64,000 bases of DNA, taken from Strigamia acuminata. Lineage: Eukaryota; Arthropoda; Chilopoda; Geophilomorpha; Linotaeniidae. The position numbers and the translations under genes are program-made. Below are positions 9,726 through 22,800 of this stretch, piece by piece. How positions within the stretch are numbered: position 1 is the stretch's first letter; each line of letters starts with the position of its first letter. The notes under the pieces were generated by a model. That model was not told the origin of the DNA. It saw nothing but the letters and a program-made list of their open reading frames with translations, and did not search any database. The stretch lies in NCBI GenBank assembly GCA_949358305.1, contig OX442316.1, positions 16,926,001 to 16,990,000 on the forward strand, written 5' to 3'.

Positions 9726-12700
9726 ATGAAAATGGGCGAAGAACTGATTTACGTGCAAGTTCTGTACGATTTCGAGTACGACGCGGACGACGGGAAGCGA
9801 ATTTGCATGAAAGAAGGCGAGGAGTTTCTGCTGCTTAATAAGACGAACAATGATTGGTGGCAGGTGATTCGGGATGGCGAACGAAGGCCGTTCTACGCGC
9901 CGGCCAGCTACATGGAGGAGAATTTGAAGCAAGAAAGTGTCAACAAGAATTTGAATTTGATTAATTCGGAGAAATTGGAGACGTACGACGTCGACTGCGA
10001 TTTGAATGTGGACAATAAGGTGTTTGCGGAGATTGAGGCGTCGAATGGCGACGACAAGTATCAGGGGTTGTTGTTCAATAATCCGTTGTATAATATAAAA
10101 CAGTTGTCGGAGCCGGAGGTTGATTATAGCGACGAGGACGAGGACAGCGAAGAGGGAAATGTGAATGGGGATTTGTGCGAGATGGCCAAGCAGAATGGGA
10201 CGATGGATTCTGTGGCTGTTAAGAGATTTGTTCTTGATGAGATTAAAGTGGCCAAGGAGGACGAGTCTGTGCAACAGGTAGAATCAATGGTGCTGGCTTT
10301 CATTTTATTTTAAGCTTTCATTTAGAGTTTTATTTTTATTTTTAGGTATTTGGTGGTCTAAATTTGGGTTTTTAGACGGATTTTAAATGTATAAATTTGC
10401 TTATGTTTTTATTTTTTGGTGTTTTTGATTCATTTTTTTGGTTTAAATGTAATTTTTAGGTTTGAATTTATCAAAACAAATGGTTAAACTGCAATTTTGT
10501 CTAAAAATGTCAATTTTTTTGCCCAAAAATTGTATTTTTCGTCACAAAAATTGTATTTTTCGTTACAAAAATTGTATTTTTCGTTACAAAACTTTATTTT
10601 GTGTCTAAAAATTCAATTTTTGTGTCTTAAAATTCAATTTTTGTGTCTAAAAATTCAATTTTTTTTGTCTAAAAATTCAATTTTTGTGTCTAAAAATTCA
10701 ATTTTTGTGTCTTAAAATGTCAATTTTTTTGCCCAAAAATTGTATTTTTTGTTACAAAACTTTATTTTGTGTCTAAAAATTCAATTTTTGTGTCTAAAAC
10801 TGCATATTTTTGCCTAAAGTGTCGTTTTTTTAAGACCCAAAAGACCACAATGGTTCAAATCCATATGTTTTTTTGTTTCAGACCTTAAATATTATCATTT
10901 TTTATTATGATAAATTATTACTTTGATTAAGTGTTATTAAAATTTTCACTTAATTTTTTGTCGTAAAATTAAGTGCGATGACAGATTTACGCGAGTCAAA
11001 TGCGATTGCGTAAGACGAGAAAAGGAAACGGAGTATAAAACGTGTGAAAATGTCGTGTCTATTTATAACCTGTCTGGTATTTATTGTTTGAAAAAGCTTA
11101 TCAGTTGAGTTGACGGTACATAATTACGACGGAATTTTCTCACCTTACATTTAAAACGATAAGATTCAATTTCCCCATTGTTTTTTACAACTTTCTAGCG
11201 ATAAAAAACGTGGTCAATTTACATTTTACTCAAACAAACAATCAAATTTCCCTCAAATCAAAATCAAACTACTAAATCAAAATGGAGGCGGCGGCGCTCG
11301 GTTGTTGTTCACTTGTTGTTATACATTTTTTTTTCCTGTTCCACAATCAATCCTACGGGTCATTAGACATGAATATTTTTAAACGGAAGATGGCTGTAGG
11401 TTATTCTAATGAAAGGTTTTTAACTTGAGAGAAATAGAGCAGCAAACTTTACAAAAAAAAATAAAAATAGTACTCGTAATAAAAAAATTAAAAACATTGG
11501 AAAAAAAATGAACCAATTTTTTTTTAAATTTGAAAAAGAAAGGTTTTGTGTGTAAATAATTAGTTTCCGCATGTTGAAATGACGAAAGAAAATGTTTTTT
11601 AAAGTGTTGTGAAATTTTTTTAAGAAAGTTTTTCGATTTTATTTCGATTTTTTCACTTTTTTCGATTTATTTCGGTTTTTTGATATTTTGTTCGATTTTT
11701 TTGTTTGTTCGATTTTTTTTCGATTTTTTTCAATTTTTTTTCGATTTTTTTTCGATTTTTTTTTCGTTTTTTTGATTTTATTTTGATTTTTTCGATTTTA
11801 TTTCAATTTTTTCGATTTTATTTCGATTTTTTCCGATATTTTTGATTTTTTTTCGGTTTATTTTCGATGTTTTTCAATTTTTTCGATTTATTTTGATAGA
11901 ATTCGTCGTACGAAACTCCAGTTTACATGAACCTCCCTTTGCATTCGCCTCCAACACCCCCGTCGCCGACAGAGAAGGATCCTCCAACCAGAATCCTCGT
12001 CAACAACTGGGCCGAATACGAATATTCGAACGGAAGAAAATATTACTTTAACAGCGTCACTAGTGAGAAATCGTGGAAACCTCCAAGAAGGCGAAGTGAA
12101 AAAGTGATAAATTTAATCTAATCGTAACTCTACGATTGACAAATGATTTTATTTGATTTTATCTCTGATTTGCTTTTATTATTTGTTTTAGATGAGTTCA
12201 TGCAGTAGCGGTGAGAGCAGTCCATGGCCCGACAGAAGCGATTCATCCTCCATAAGTCCTACCTTTCCCAGCAATACTTCTCTGACGTTGCCAACAGGAT
12301 GGTTGCAGTCGTACGACGACGATGTCGGCGAGATTTGCTTCGTTAATGATCTAACCAAAGAAAAGGTGGTTACGACATGGACAAATAAATTAATGTCGTT
12401 TCAGTGTCAGGAAGTTGTTAATTGAAATTGTGCAGGAAATTGATGATTGCAACGTAGAATTGGATTTTTTAAAAAAAAAAAAAAATTAAATTAATATGTG
12501 ATTTGTTGGATGGGGTTTTGATGGTTTTATTATTTATTTATTTATTTATTTATTAATTTATTAATTTTTTTTTTTTTTTTTTTTAGTGGTATTCATCTAC
12601 TGATTCTCAAGGGAGGATTTATTATTATAAGGAAAACGCTTGCGAGTCGTTTTGGCAGCTCCCAGAGGTCGTTTTAGCTGAGGTTTAAAGAGATTTGGAG

Positions 12701-15700
12701 TTTTTTCGGTGGTGGGACAACTACCTAAGGGCTCTGAGCTGAATGTGGGCTCGTTTTTAAGGAAAATTATTGGAGATGGACAATTTTGAATATAATGTTG
12801 TTGAGATTTGTCCAAAACTGATCAAATTTTGTTGAAATTTGTCCAAAATTGATCAAATTTTGTTGAAATTTGTCAAAAACTCATCAAATTTTGTTGAAAT
12901 TTGTCAAAAATTGATCAAATTTGTCAAAAACTGATCAAATTTTGTTGAAATTTGTCAAAAACTGATCAAATTTTGTTGAAATTTGTCAAAAACTGATCAA
13001 ATTTTGTTGAAATTTGTCCAAAACTGATCAAATTTTGTTGAAATTTTCAAAAACTGATCAAATTTTGTTGAAATTTGTCAAAAACTGATCAAGTTTTGTT
13101 GAAATTTGTCCAAAACTGATCAAATTTTGTTGAAATTTGTCAAAAACTGATCAAATTTTGTTGAAATTTGTCCAAAACTGATCAAATTTTGTTGAAATTT
13201 TCAAAAACTGATCAAATTTTGTTGAAATTTGTCCAAAACTGATCAAATTTTGTTGAAATTTTCAAAAACTGATCAAATTTTGTTGAAATTTGTCAAAAAC
13301 TGATCAAGTTTTGTTGAAATTTGTCCAAAACTGATCAAATTTTGTTGAAATGTCTAAAAAATTGCTCACATTTAGTCATAATTTGTTGAAAATTACGTAA
13401 AATTTAATCGAAATTTGTCAAAAATTGTGATTAAATACTATCTCACATTTATTAAAAATGTCAAACCATTTTTGTATCGAGATGATGCTAAAGTAGCCCT
13501 TGATCAGTTGTCACGCCACTGATTTTTCTCATGAATTTGAATTAACAAATTTATTTGAATTTGCAGAATGAAAACGGTAAAAAAAATGAGTTGTCCCTGT
13601 CCACAGCGAGTTCGCCTTCTGATGTGGTTTTCAGTCCCGGTGACAGTCCCATCACGAGTCCTCAGCCGCGTCGAATGACGTCTCATTCACGTCCCTCATC
13701 CGTAGCCGATCGTAGAATGAAAACACGTTCGATGGTGCTTCCAGATTCCAAGTATACATCGAATTTCGTCATTAATAAAAAGCGAATTAAAACAAATTGA
13801 ATTCGAATTAGATCGTCAACATTGCCAAGAAATTACTCCGGCCAGCAGTTTGGCGGCTTCCTCAAGGCCATTCGTCAAGGGATGATGAACAAAACGAAAG
13901 TGATCGAAGGAGGGAAAAAACTGAGGTAGAACAAAAAAATATGTCGATTTAAATGCAAATTGTTTATGAAATTCGATTTTTATCGACAGGAAAAATTGGT
14001 CTCAATCGTTCATCATTTTATCCGACATCTTCCTTCTGTTTTATAAGGATATGAAGTGCGCTCAGATGGTAATTTTGCATTTTTATGAATTTTAAATTCG
14101 ATTTTAGATCGATTTTTTGGTTTTTTTAGAAACAGGATGCGCCGGGCTGTAAACCAGAGATTTGTATCGATTTAGCCGGTGCACTAGTCGAATGGAAACC
14201 TGACAAATCGAGCAGGAAAAATGTTTTCCAAGTATTAATTGAAATTAATTGAATTATTAATTTAAATAATTTAATTTTGTTTTTATTTTTAGATAAGCAC
14301 CGTTCTTGGTTTACAACTATTGTTGCAAGATGATTGTGCGCAGACGAGCAGAGAATGGTTCGAAGCCATACGTAGTGCCATCATGAAATTGGTAGTTGAT
14401 TGAGAAAAAGTGATTTTTGAATTGGTTTTGTTTTAAGTCGGTGTTGGTCAGCCATCGGGATATTCGATCAACTCGACCGCGTCGACGAATAACTGTCACG
14501 AGGGGGATTTGTCATCGCCTGATGAAACCAAAAAATCGTACAAACTGACTCGCAGTTAGTATTCGTTGATGTGGTGATTGGAGTTTTAGTTTTTAAGTGA
14601 AATTTGTTTTTATTTTAAAGAATTTAAGACATCTGTCAGTGCGGAGGAACTCGATTTGTGCTCTGCTGATCGGAAAACGAAAATTAAAGATAAACTACTT
14701 AATTTTTTCCTGCGGAGGCCGACTATGGAGAGTTTGAGAGAGAAAGGCATTATTAAAGGTGCGAATATGACGGTGTTTGGGTGTTTTGGGGCGGAATTTG
14801 GTTTTGGCGGACCCCAAGTTGGCTTGGAAATAATCTTATTTTACATTTTTATTTCAAAAAAATTGATTTTTAATGGAAAAATTGCAGTTTTGATGGAAAA
14901 ATTGCAGTTTTGATGGAAAAATTGCAGTTTTGAGGGAAAAATTTGCATTTTTGATTGAAAAAATTGGTTTTTAATGGGAAAATTAGCGTTTTTGATAGGA
15001 AAATTGATCATTTTACCGCGAGAAATTGATTTTTAACACGAGAAATTGATTTTTTAATTTGAAAAATTGATTTCTAATGCGAAAAATTGATTTTTAATGT
15101 GAAAACTGATTTCTAATGCGAAAAATTGATTTTTAATTTGAAAAATTGACGTTTAATGTGAAAAATTAACGTTTAACGTGAAAAATTGACGTTTAATGTG
15201 AAAAATTGATTTTTAATGTGAAAAATTGATTTTTAATGCGAAAAATTGATTTTTAATGTGAAAAATTGCATTTGTATTCTAAATATTGCGTTTTTTAAAT
15301 ATTTCTACAGAGGAACCAGTGTTTGGTTGCAATCTTCAGAATTTATGTTTAAGGGAGAAATCTCTGGTTCCTCGGTTTGTCCAAAAATGCATCAGTCTGA
15401 TTGAAGAAAACGGTAAGAAGATCAAATTTATGATTTCAAAATTTAAAAAAAAATAATTAAAGAAATGAATGAAATAAATTTTTCAATTCAGACATGAAAG
15501 CCGATGGATTGTATCGGGCGAGCGGTAACTTATCCCAAGTACAAAAAATCCGATTCCAAGTTAACCAGGACAACATGCGCTGTTTGGAAGTCGAAGAAGA
15601 CGTCCACGTTTTAACCGGAGCTCTTAAAATGTTCTTCAGAGAGTTGAAAGAACCGTTGATACCGTTTAAAATACTAGACAAATTTCTCACGGCTATAAGT

Positions 15701-16812
15701 ATGGCGCCGAAGCGTCACAGTTGGAAATTAAATTTAAAAATTGTTAATTCGTTCTAGTGATACCAGATCGCGCGGTTAAACTACAAAGGTTTACGGAACT
15801 CATTAGTTTGACACCACGAGCTCATTACAACACTTTGAAATATCTTTTGCAGCATTTATTGAGGTGATTTGTTCGGACGAATTTGTTGGAGTGGTTTTGG
15901 AATGTGTTTGTTTGTGTTTTTGCAGGGTCACGGAGTACAGTGACCATAATCGAATGCATATACAGAATATGGCCATTGTATTTGGTCCTACATTAATGTG
16001 GGCCGAAGTGGAATCGAGTAATTTGGCGTTGGATGTGATGACGCAGAATCAAATCATCGAATATCTCTTGCTCGAGTTCCATGCGATTTTTAGGTGACGT
16101 CATAAAGGTATGCGTAATTTGGATTAATTTTTGGGAGTTTTTTTTTGGCTTGCAAATTTTTAATACATTTTGGCATTTCAGAAATGTTTAACGATTTTTT
16201 TGACAAAGTTTTAAGAATTTTTAACTAATTTTGACTGAATTAGTGTAATTTTTAACTAATTTTGACTGAATTAGTGTAATTTTTGATAAATTTAGACTGA
16301 ATTTGAGTGATTTTTCATAAATTTAGACTGAATTTGAGTAATTTTTCATAAATTTAGACTGAATTGAGTGATTTTTCATAAATTTAGACTGAATTTGAGT
16401 GATTTTTCATAAATTTAGACTGAATTGAGTGATTTTTCATAAATTTAGACTGAATTTGAGTGATTTTTCATAAATTTAGACTGAATTTGAGTGGATTTTC
16501 ATAAATTTAGACTGAATTTGAGTGATTTTTCATAAAATTAGATTGAATTTGAGTGATTTTTCATAAATTTAGACTGAATTTGAGTGATTTTTCATAAATT
16601 TAGACTGAATTTGAGTGATTTTTCATAAATTTAGACTGAATTTGAGTGATTTTTCATAAATTTAGACTGAATTTGAGTGATTTTTTTTATAAATTTGGAC
16701 AAAAATTGACATTTTATTGATTCTTTTTAGTTTCATCAAATCGGGGGACGAACTGACGAAATTGAAAACAATCTTCAATATCCTGAATTGTTCTAATTCC
16801 AATTTTTGTTAA
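9726..16812 (+). CDS. Rho GTPase-activating protein, SH3-WW-WW-PH-RhoGAP (ARHGAP12/15/27 family)
   Basis: Sixteen exons join in phase to 831 residues: 9726-10277, 11900-12103, 12192-12365, 12587-12667, 13567-13751, 13812-13925, 13990-14068, 14130-14231, 14293-14391, 14452-14554, 14621-14758, 15311-15412, 15492-15698, 15758-15863, 15926-16093, 16731-16812. An SH3 domain lies at about residues 5-70 (VQVLYDFEYD... WWQVIRDGER... FYAPASYME). Exon 2 has a WW domain (NNWAEYEYSNGRKYYFNS... KSWKPP), and exons 3-4 a second WW-type segment (EKWYSSTDSQGRIYYYKEN... SFWQLPE). A PH domain follows (VIEGGKKLRKNWSQSFIILS... REWFEAIRSAI). The linker KIKDKLLNFFLRRPTMESL is typical of the family. The RhoGAP domain contains the arginine finger (GLYRASGNLSQVQKIR) and MAIVFGPTLMW. 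It would stimulate GTP hydrolysis by Rho/Rac/Cdc42 at membranes. Introns are enlarged by four different minisatellites. Confidence 0.95.
10497..10800. repeat. Minisatellite of about 21-23 bases in ARHGAP intron 1
   Basis: Tandem degenerate units of the types CAAAAATTGTATTTTTCGTTA and CTAAAAATTCAATTTTTGTGT, roughly a dozen. The apparent open frame at 10497-10715 is only repeat. Confidence 0.8.
10801..11899. other. Remainder of ARHGAP intron 1, with TTCGATTTTT array at 11630-11890
   Basis: This is AT-rich intron. The last 260 bases are a T-rich array of TTCGATTTT variants like that in OSGEPL1 copy 1, running up to the acceptor at 11899. I see no gene in it. Confidence 0.7.
12820..13355. repeat. 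32-base minisatellite in ARHGAP intron 4
   Basis: About 17 tandem units of AAACTGATCAAATTTTG + TTGAAATTTGTCC, some shortened by two or three bases. Unit variants (CCAAAAC versus CAAAAAC) alternate in blocks, which suggests expansion of multi-unit segments. Confidence 0.85.
14875..15275. repeat. About 21-base minisatellite in ARHGAP intron 11
   Basis: Roughly 18 units of GAAAAATTGATTTTTAATGT with many single-base variants fill most of the intron between 14759 and 15310. Confidence 0.8.
16195..16690. repeat. About 31-base minisatellite in the last ARHGAP intron
   Basis: Around 15 units of TTTTTCATAAATTTAGACTG + AATTTGAGTGA. Later units are nearly identical and the first few are more diverged. 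Confidence 0.85.
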
Positions 16813-18528
16813 TTATTTTCTGGTTTTCTTTTTTTGTGATTTAATATATACATAACATATATTTTTAAAAGAAAACGGATTTTTTTACATCGTGTGCCTT
16901 AAAATGCAATGGGTCAGTGCCATGTGAAATGCGAGTGATGCTCAGATATAAAAACAAAAACAAAACATTCCGTTGTCGCAAATATCAGTCAGGAAGATTT
17001 CGGTTGTTGTGATTGTACTTACGTTAGAGAAATTGTATATTTTTTAAGTTGTGTATATTGGTTCCTAGTTGTTTTTAATTGCATTCCATGTACAAAATAC
17101 TCATTAATTATTTTTTTACATTATAATTTTTATTTCTATTATTTTTTTTTGGGTTTTCTTAAGTAATCCAGTGACGTTTTATTTCGTTTTATTTCGGTTG
17201 TAACGTGGTATTCTAAGACAACTAACAAAATGTCAAAATTGGAATGGATTTTCGATGTTTAATCAACATTAATGGGTTGTGTTAATTGATTTGAACGGTT
17301 AATACGCGAATTAACGTTCTTTCGTGTTCCATAAATAGTAGTTGATTAATATTTGGTGTTTAATTATCCTCTGTTTTGGAAAACTAAACACAAATTCGCC
17401 ATTTTGTGACGGATTTTGTCTCGAGTTTCCCAAAACGGGGGCGTAGATGTGTCGAAACGTTATTAAATTAGATATAAATATGTATAGTTTAATTTGGCAA
17501 TATATAGTTAGCAATAGAAATGAATTATTTTCGTCATTTCGGCAGTAATGTGTGTTTACGGTGCATTCCATTTTTCGTCATTTTTCATTTTCTATAACTA
17601 ATTTGGTTTTAATTTAGCAATAATTAGGTGAAGAAAGTAGGTTATGGAACATAAATTTTTAGTTTTTTTCTTTCCCTTAGGTTTGTGGACACGCGAGTAA
17701 ATTATGCATTTATTTTTAATTTGAAAAAAAGAGAGAATACGCCATTTTGAATTACGGTAGGCTTATTTTCTTTTAAGCCTAGTGAACGAAAAAACTAAAA
17801 AATTGTGTCCATAACTGAGTTTAGTTATAAAACCCGGTAAAAAATGTAATAATTAGCGTTAATTTCTCTTATTTATTAGCTATTTCGTGTCATTTCAATA
17901 CTTATGGTGTTATTAAATAAATATAAATAAATAAATACATAAAAATGCACATATTTTTTCTTTTGCATTTTTCTCTCGATTTAATCGTAATTTCTCAAAT
18001 TCCAATACGAAAAGAAAAATTGATTCTGTCCATGGTTTTTGAAATGACACTATTTTCACGTGGTAAAATAAAAAGAAAAAATTTCAAAATCAAATAAATA
18101 AGATATAATAATAATAATAATAATAATATTTTCTCGTTTCAATGCAGATTTCTATTTTACCAATTCAAGTTATCTTAATTGTATAGCCAGTTAACATATA
18201 TTTTTTTTCCTCTGGTTTATGCTCAATTCGAAAGTATATTCTTGTATGCTGACAAGTCTAGGAATAGTTTGCCACAATTTTCTATAAGAGATCCGATTTT
18301 TAGCATTTGTAAGCTGTTATGAACGAATGTTGTTGTGTGAATTCAAGTGACGAAGAAAAATGTTGTTGGTTGAGCAGAGAGCGTATGATTTTTATTTTTT
18401 ATTTCTCAACTAGATGTATCATTGCTCTTTCAGTATTACAGTTTGGTTGTGGTGGTAATTAGATACATATAGTTATTTGTAAAATATTCTGTACAGTGTT
18501 ATATTATGGGAATAAATCAATTCGAAGT
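16813..18528. other. 3' flank of ARHGAP, probably its long 3' UTR
   Basis: This is AT-rich sequence without any convincing coding region between the ARHGAP stop and the 3' end of the convergent RPP25-like gene. An AATAAA signal at 18511-18516 lies only 13 bases before the RPP25-like stop codon, so the two 3' ends probably overlap. A short (AAT)n run lies near 18106-18128. Confidence 0.5.
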
Positions 18529-19441
18529 TCACGTCTCTTGTTTGCGTTTTTTACCCACAGTTCGAAAATCAACGTTGGATTTACGTTGGGTACATTTTTC
18601 TCCACTGCTGCTACCAGAATGCCTGGTTCGGGTCCCGTTTTTGCTTAAAACGGGGCAAAATTTCCCTTTTTGGTACCTAAAATGAAGTAAAATTTAAAAT
18701 GATTATCAAAACACCAATTTCCAGTATACTTGTAAATGCTCACTTACGATTTTTAAAAGAAAAAGCCGTTCACAAGTGTACTGGAATTCACTTACCCTAA
18801 TTCATTTTCGTCTAGTGGATTTTTGGATAGTAAAACGTGGATGGTTGGGAGTTGTCGAGTTACTTTCAAGCTTGAAAAATACATATTTATTAAAATATGG
18901 TTAAATTTTCGAATAAAAGCCACTTATTTTAATATCTACCTATCCAAACCTTCTAATTTTGGCTCCCACAGTTCTTCAATCCTATAAAAATAAATTATTA
19001 TTTTTTTTATAGAAAAAAAGGATGAAAAACTATTGTACCGCTTACTTTTTATTCCCTAGCTTGGTTAGTTGATGAACTGACTGAAATTAAGTTAAATAAA
19101 TAATAAAATTGTAATTTTTGTTTATTTTTGTTCACTTACTCTGTGATTTCTTTTCATAATTTCAACACACGTGACTGTTTTTGTTATCGCATTGCCCGAT
19201 CCACTGAATACAATTTGCTTTATCGAGTCGTCCTTGAATTGACCAATCGCGGAGCTCATAAGTTTGTTCACTTTACTTCCAGATTTCACTTTCATGTGGA
19301 CGTAGTTGTCATCGAGTTTTGAAAACGGAATCAAATCGTCGTCTTCGTCCGTAACTTCGCCTTTCGTATAGTTTTCCACTAAAATTAAATGAAAGAAATC
19401 ATCAAAATGCCATTATTGAGAAATAACGTTGTATATTTACT
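18529..19441 (-). CDS. RPP25/RPP25L-like Alba-domain subunit of RNase P/MRP, with a start codon split by an intron
   Basis: Exons (minus): 19441 (first base of the ATG; the exon continues upstream as UTR), 19140-19378, 19046-19080, 18940-18981, 18796-18870, 18529-18676. Together they give 179 residues in phase. The start codon is made by splicing: ...AATCA | TGGAAAAC, with donor GTAAAT and acceptor TTTTAG. The product starts MENYTKGEV, like the vertebrate RPP25-like protein. The Alba core has KVKSGSKVNKLMSSAIGQF, IVFSGSGNAITKTVTCVEI and a VHQLTKL helix. The C-terminal half contains LPTIHVLLSKNPLDENELGY, diagnostic of this subfamily, and a basic tail (KKRKQET). Such proteins bind RNase P and MRP RNA with RPP20 in tRNA and rRNA processing. 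A hairpin MITE lies against the donor of exon 18796-18870. Confidence 0.9.
18717..18789. mobile_element. Second copy of the CCAGTACACTTGTGAA hairpin MITE
   Basis: The left arm TTCCAGTATACTTGTAAA and right arm TTCACAAGTGTACTGGAA form an imperfect hairpin in an intron of the RPP25-like gene. The right arm ends within a few bases of the splice donor at 18795. It is related to the element at 5146-5217. Confidence 0.7.
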
Positions 19442-19898
19442 GATTATTTCCTATTTTTCTTAATTTTAAATTTAGACCAGCCAAGATACGAGAAATTCTA
19501 GTTCTGCACAGGGATGACGTAACCATACCCAATCACGGCTCGTCTCACAGTTGGCCAATCACATCGATCCATCTATATTGGGTAACAGAAGGCGCTAAAC
19601 TCGATTTTTATACCGTATGATAAATGAACATAGCTTTTACTTCGAAATTCTTTTGACGTAGAACGCAGAGGAAAAGTTAAATTAAATTTGTTTAGTTAAT
19701 TGAATCTGAATGTATGATTTTCAACTGAATGCACCCACTGGTAGACACATTAAATGTATAATCAAAAGTTTCACAAGAGAATGTCCAATAATAAACAGAT
19801 CAGTCATTATTTAGTGGATATTTAATTATGCAAATTTGAATGGTAAACACTTCAAGATGTAAATAATTTTTACTGTTTATACAAGTTTTGTTTCTCTT

Positions 19899-22800
19899 TT
19901 AATTCGAACTTTCTTTCTTTAGAAGCGTGGGTTGCATGGAGAAGAGTTCTAGGTCGCTGCTGATTTTCTCCAGTTTTTTCGGATCGTTGTAGAAGATGTG
20001 GAAAATTTGGCGCTCGGTGTGCAGCAAATCGTTATTTTTTAATATCTGGAAAGGCAAATTCAGGTTAGTTTTCAGTATGCTACATCTGCCATTAAGGTAA
20101 TTGAGAAAAATGACAAATAAATATCACGCTGATGAATGTATTTCGTCGATTTGGAGCTTAAAAAAATGCATTTTTTCTCTAAATAAGTCCATTTTTGCAC
20201 GAAAAAGTGCATTGCTTCTCTAAATAAGTCCATTTTTGCACGAAAAAGTGCACTTTTTCTCTAAATAAGTACATTTTTGCACGAAAAAGTGCATTTTTTC
20301 TCTAAATAAGTCCATTTTTGCACGAAAAGTGCATTTTTTTCTCTAAATAAGTCCATTTTTGCACGAAAATGTGCATTTTTTCTCTAAATAAGTCCATTTT
20401 TGCACGAAAAAGTGCATTTTTTCTCTAAATTGACTATTTAGGTGTCTAAAATAATACTCTCGTTTGTCTAAAAATGAATTTAGCACTTGTTAAGTGCATT
20501 TTTGTGAGCAATTTTGAAATACTTATTCACCTTTGATATTTGTCCTCATTAGTTCCCCATTGTCTTAGGAAATATCGGAAATTTGGCGCAAATTCAATTA
20601 TCGTTTCATACCTTTAGTTTTACATTATGTTCATTTATGTTGGCAAACACTTTCGTTTCTAATTCGCCAACTTTATTTCGTAAAAGTTTTACAGCTTCCT
20701 CGACATTTGGAAGACCCAATATTGGGACGAGCGGACGAACTGGCACGTGACCTAATAATTTATTCACCGGTTGATCGCTAAAGGCAATATTTTCCAGATG
20801 TTGTTCCGTGTGATCGCTAAATCAATATAAATTAATCGAATGTAAAATTATTCCATATCCAGTTTTACAGTGATCTTGTGCGCTGTTCCTGATGTTTTGT
20901 CATTTGTTTCAACGCAGCTTCAACTTCTACCAATCGTGTTTGTAAACTTTTTGCCGCGTCGAGCAATGCAAAAGGCAAGTTTTTGCTCGGCTGTTTCTTT
21001 GAAACTGCCAACAATTTAAATTGCTCATTAATTGTTATTGTTTTTTTTTTAATTTAATTACTTTTTTATTTTTACCTAATAAACTGCAAGTTGCAGCACA
21101 GGCATCCTCTTGGGATTGAATCTCAAAATTAGTATTTGCAGCTGTTAATTGCTGTAAAGTTCTCTGAAATAAATATTTTGTGTGTTTGATTGAAATTTAA
21201 TGGATCAAATACTTCCGATGATGAGATAAGGATGGCAACTGTTTCAAATTATTATTATTATTATTATTTTATTATATATATTTTTTTTTTTTGCCTAAAA
21301 TCTGCATTTTAGAACTGAAAATGATCATTTTTGAACTGAAAATGATCTTTTTTGAATTGTTTTCGTCAAAAATGACCATTTTTGAACTGTTTTCGTCAAA
21401 AATGACCATTTTTGAATTGTTTTCTTCAAAAAAGGACCATTTTTGAATTGTTTGCTTGAAAAAATGACCATTTTTGAACTGTTTTCATCAAAAAATGACC
21501 ATTTTTGAACTGTTTTCATCAAAAAATGACCATTTTTGAACTGTTTTCATCAAATAATGACCATTTTTGAATTGTTTTCATCAAAAAATGACCATTTTTG
21601 AACAGTTTTCGTCAAAAAATGACCATTTTCCAGTTATTTAACCTAAATATGACTGTTTTTCAAATTATTTAGCATATACCGGTAAATGACTATTTTTCAA
21701 GAAACCTCCCACCTCAGAAAAATTCAATTGCAAATTAAACTGTACCAACGTATGATCCAAGTTTGTCTGCTCTTCTTCGACCATTTTATCAACAGTCAAC
21801 ACAACTTCATGAGTCTCGCGATGACTTTCCAACTCCAATTCGTACAAGAGCGAAAATATCTCGCACCGTGCTCTTTGACGTATCAAATAAGTCAAAACCT
21901 GCACGAAAAAAATGCAATTTATCTCCTATTCAAACATCAATTTAAGCAATTCATTTCTACTTTATCCAACTTCGAATTGATGTATTGCTGTCGCACAGAC
22001 TTCAGCGCGTAATCTCCCGTCACCGTTTTAATCGATTGCGAATCGGCCAACTCGTGCACCTGATTCACGATCGTTTTAAACCTCAATCCGTCCAGTTTAC
22101 CTTTTAAAGGCACGGTTTGGCTGTTCAATTCTTTCTGCAATCGGCTGCAATTTCGATAAAAATATCAAATGAGTCCAAATTTCAAATTAATTTCCATTTC
22201 TTTACCTAATCGCGTTGGAATCGCAAGGAAATTTGCCATTTTCCACCGTCTGATTGATTTTCTTCACCCTGTCAATGCACGCGAGCAGTTGACATTCCTC
22301 CGCTTGAAGATCAATTTCCGCGAATTTAATGTGAGGATAGCTGAAATTTAGAAAGAAGAATTAATTAAATTAATTCTAAAAATAAGGAATATTTACTAAC
22401 AAATCGCTAAGCCGTTTCAGAGCTAAACAGTGGTACATGTAGTCGTTCTGACTATCCTCTTGAACCAATTGTAAGTTCGGTTTTTTGATTCGTAATTTGT
22501 AGTTCATTTCGTTCCAAGTGTCTCCGGACACCTTTTCAAATCCCTAATGTAACAATTATTATTTAAATAAATAAATTATAATAAATTATTTTGAAATTCG
22601 CATTTTGTCACTTCGTACATCAAAAAATTGTTTTTTGATGAAAGATTTTAACAGAAGATTGTGTTTCTCCTCTTGAAGTTGAAATTCACTCAAATCGAGT
22701 TGCGACAAGAAAAGTGTGTTTTTAGATGACGGTTCCATGAAAAATCCAGAGTACAGCGAGTGCAGATGTTTGTTTGAACTCTGCACTTCGTTGAGAATAT

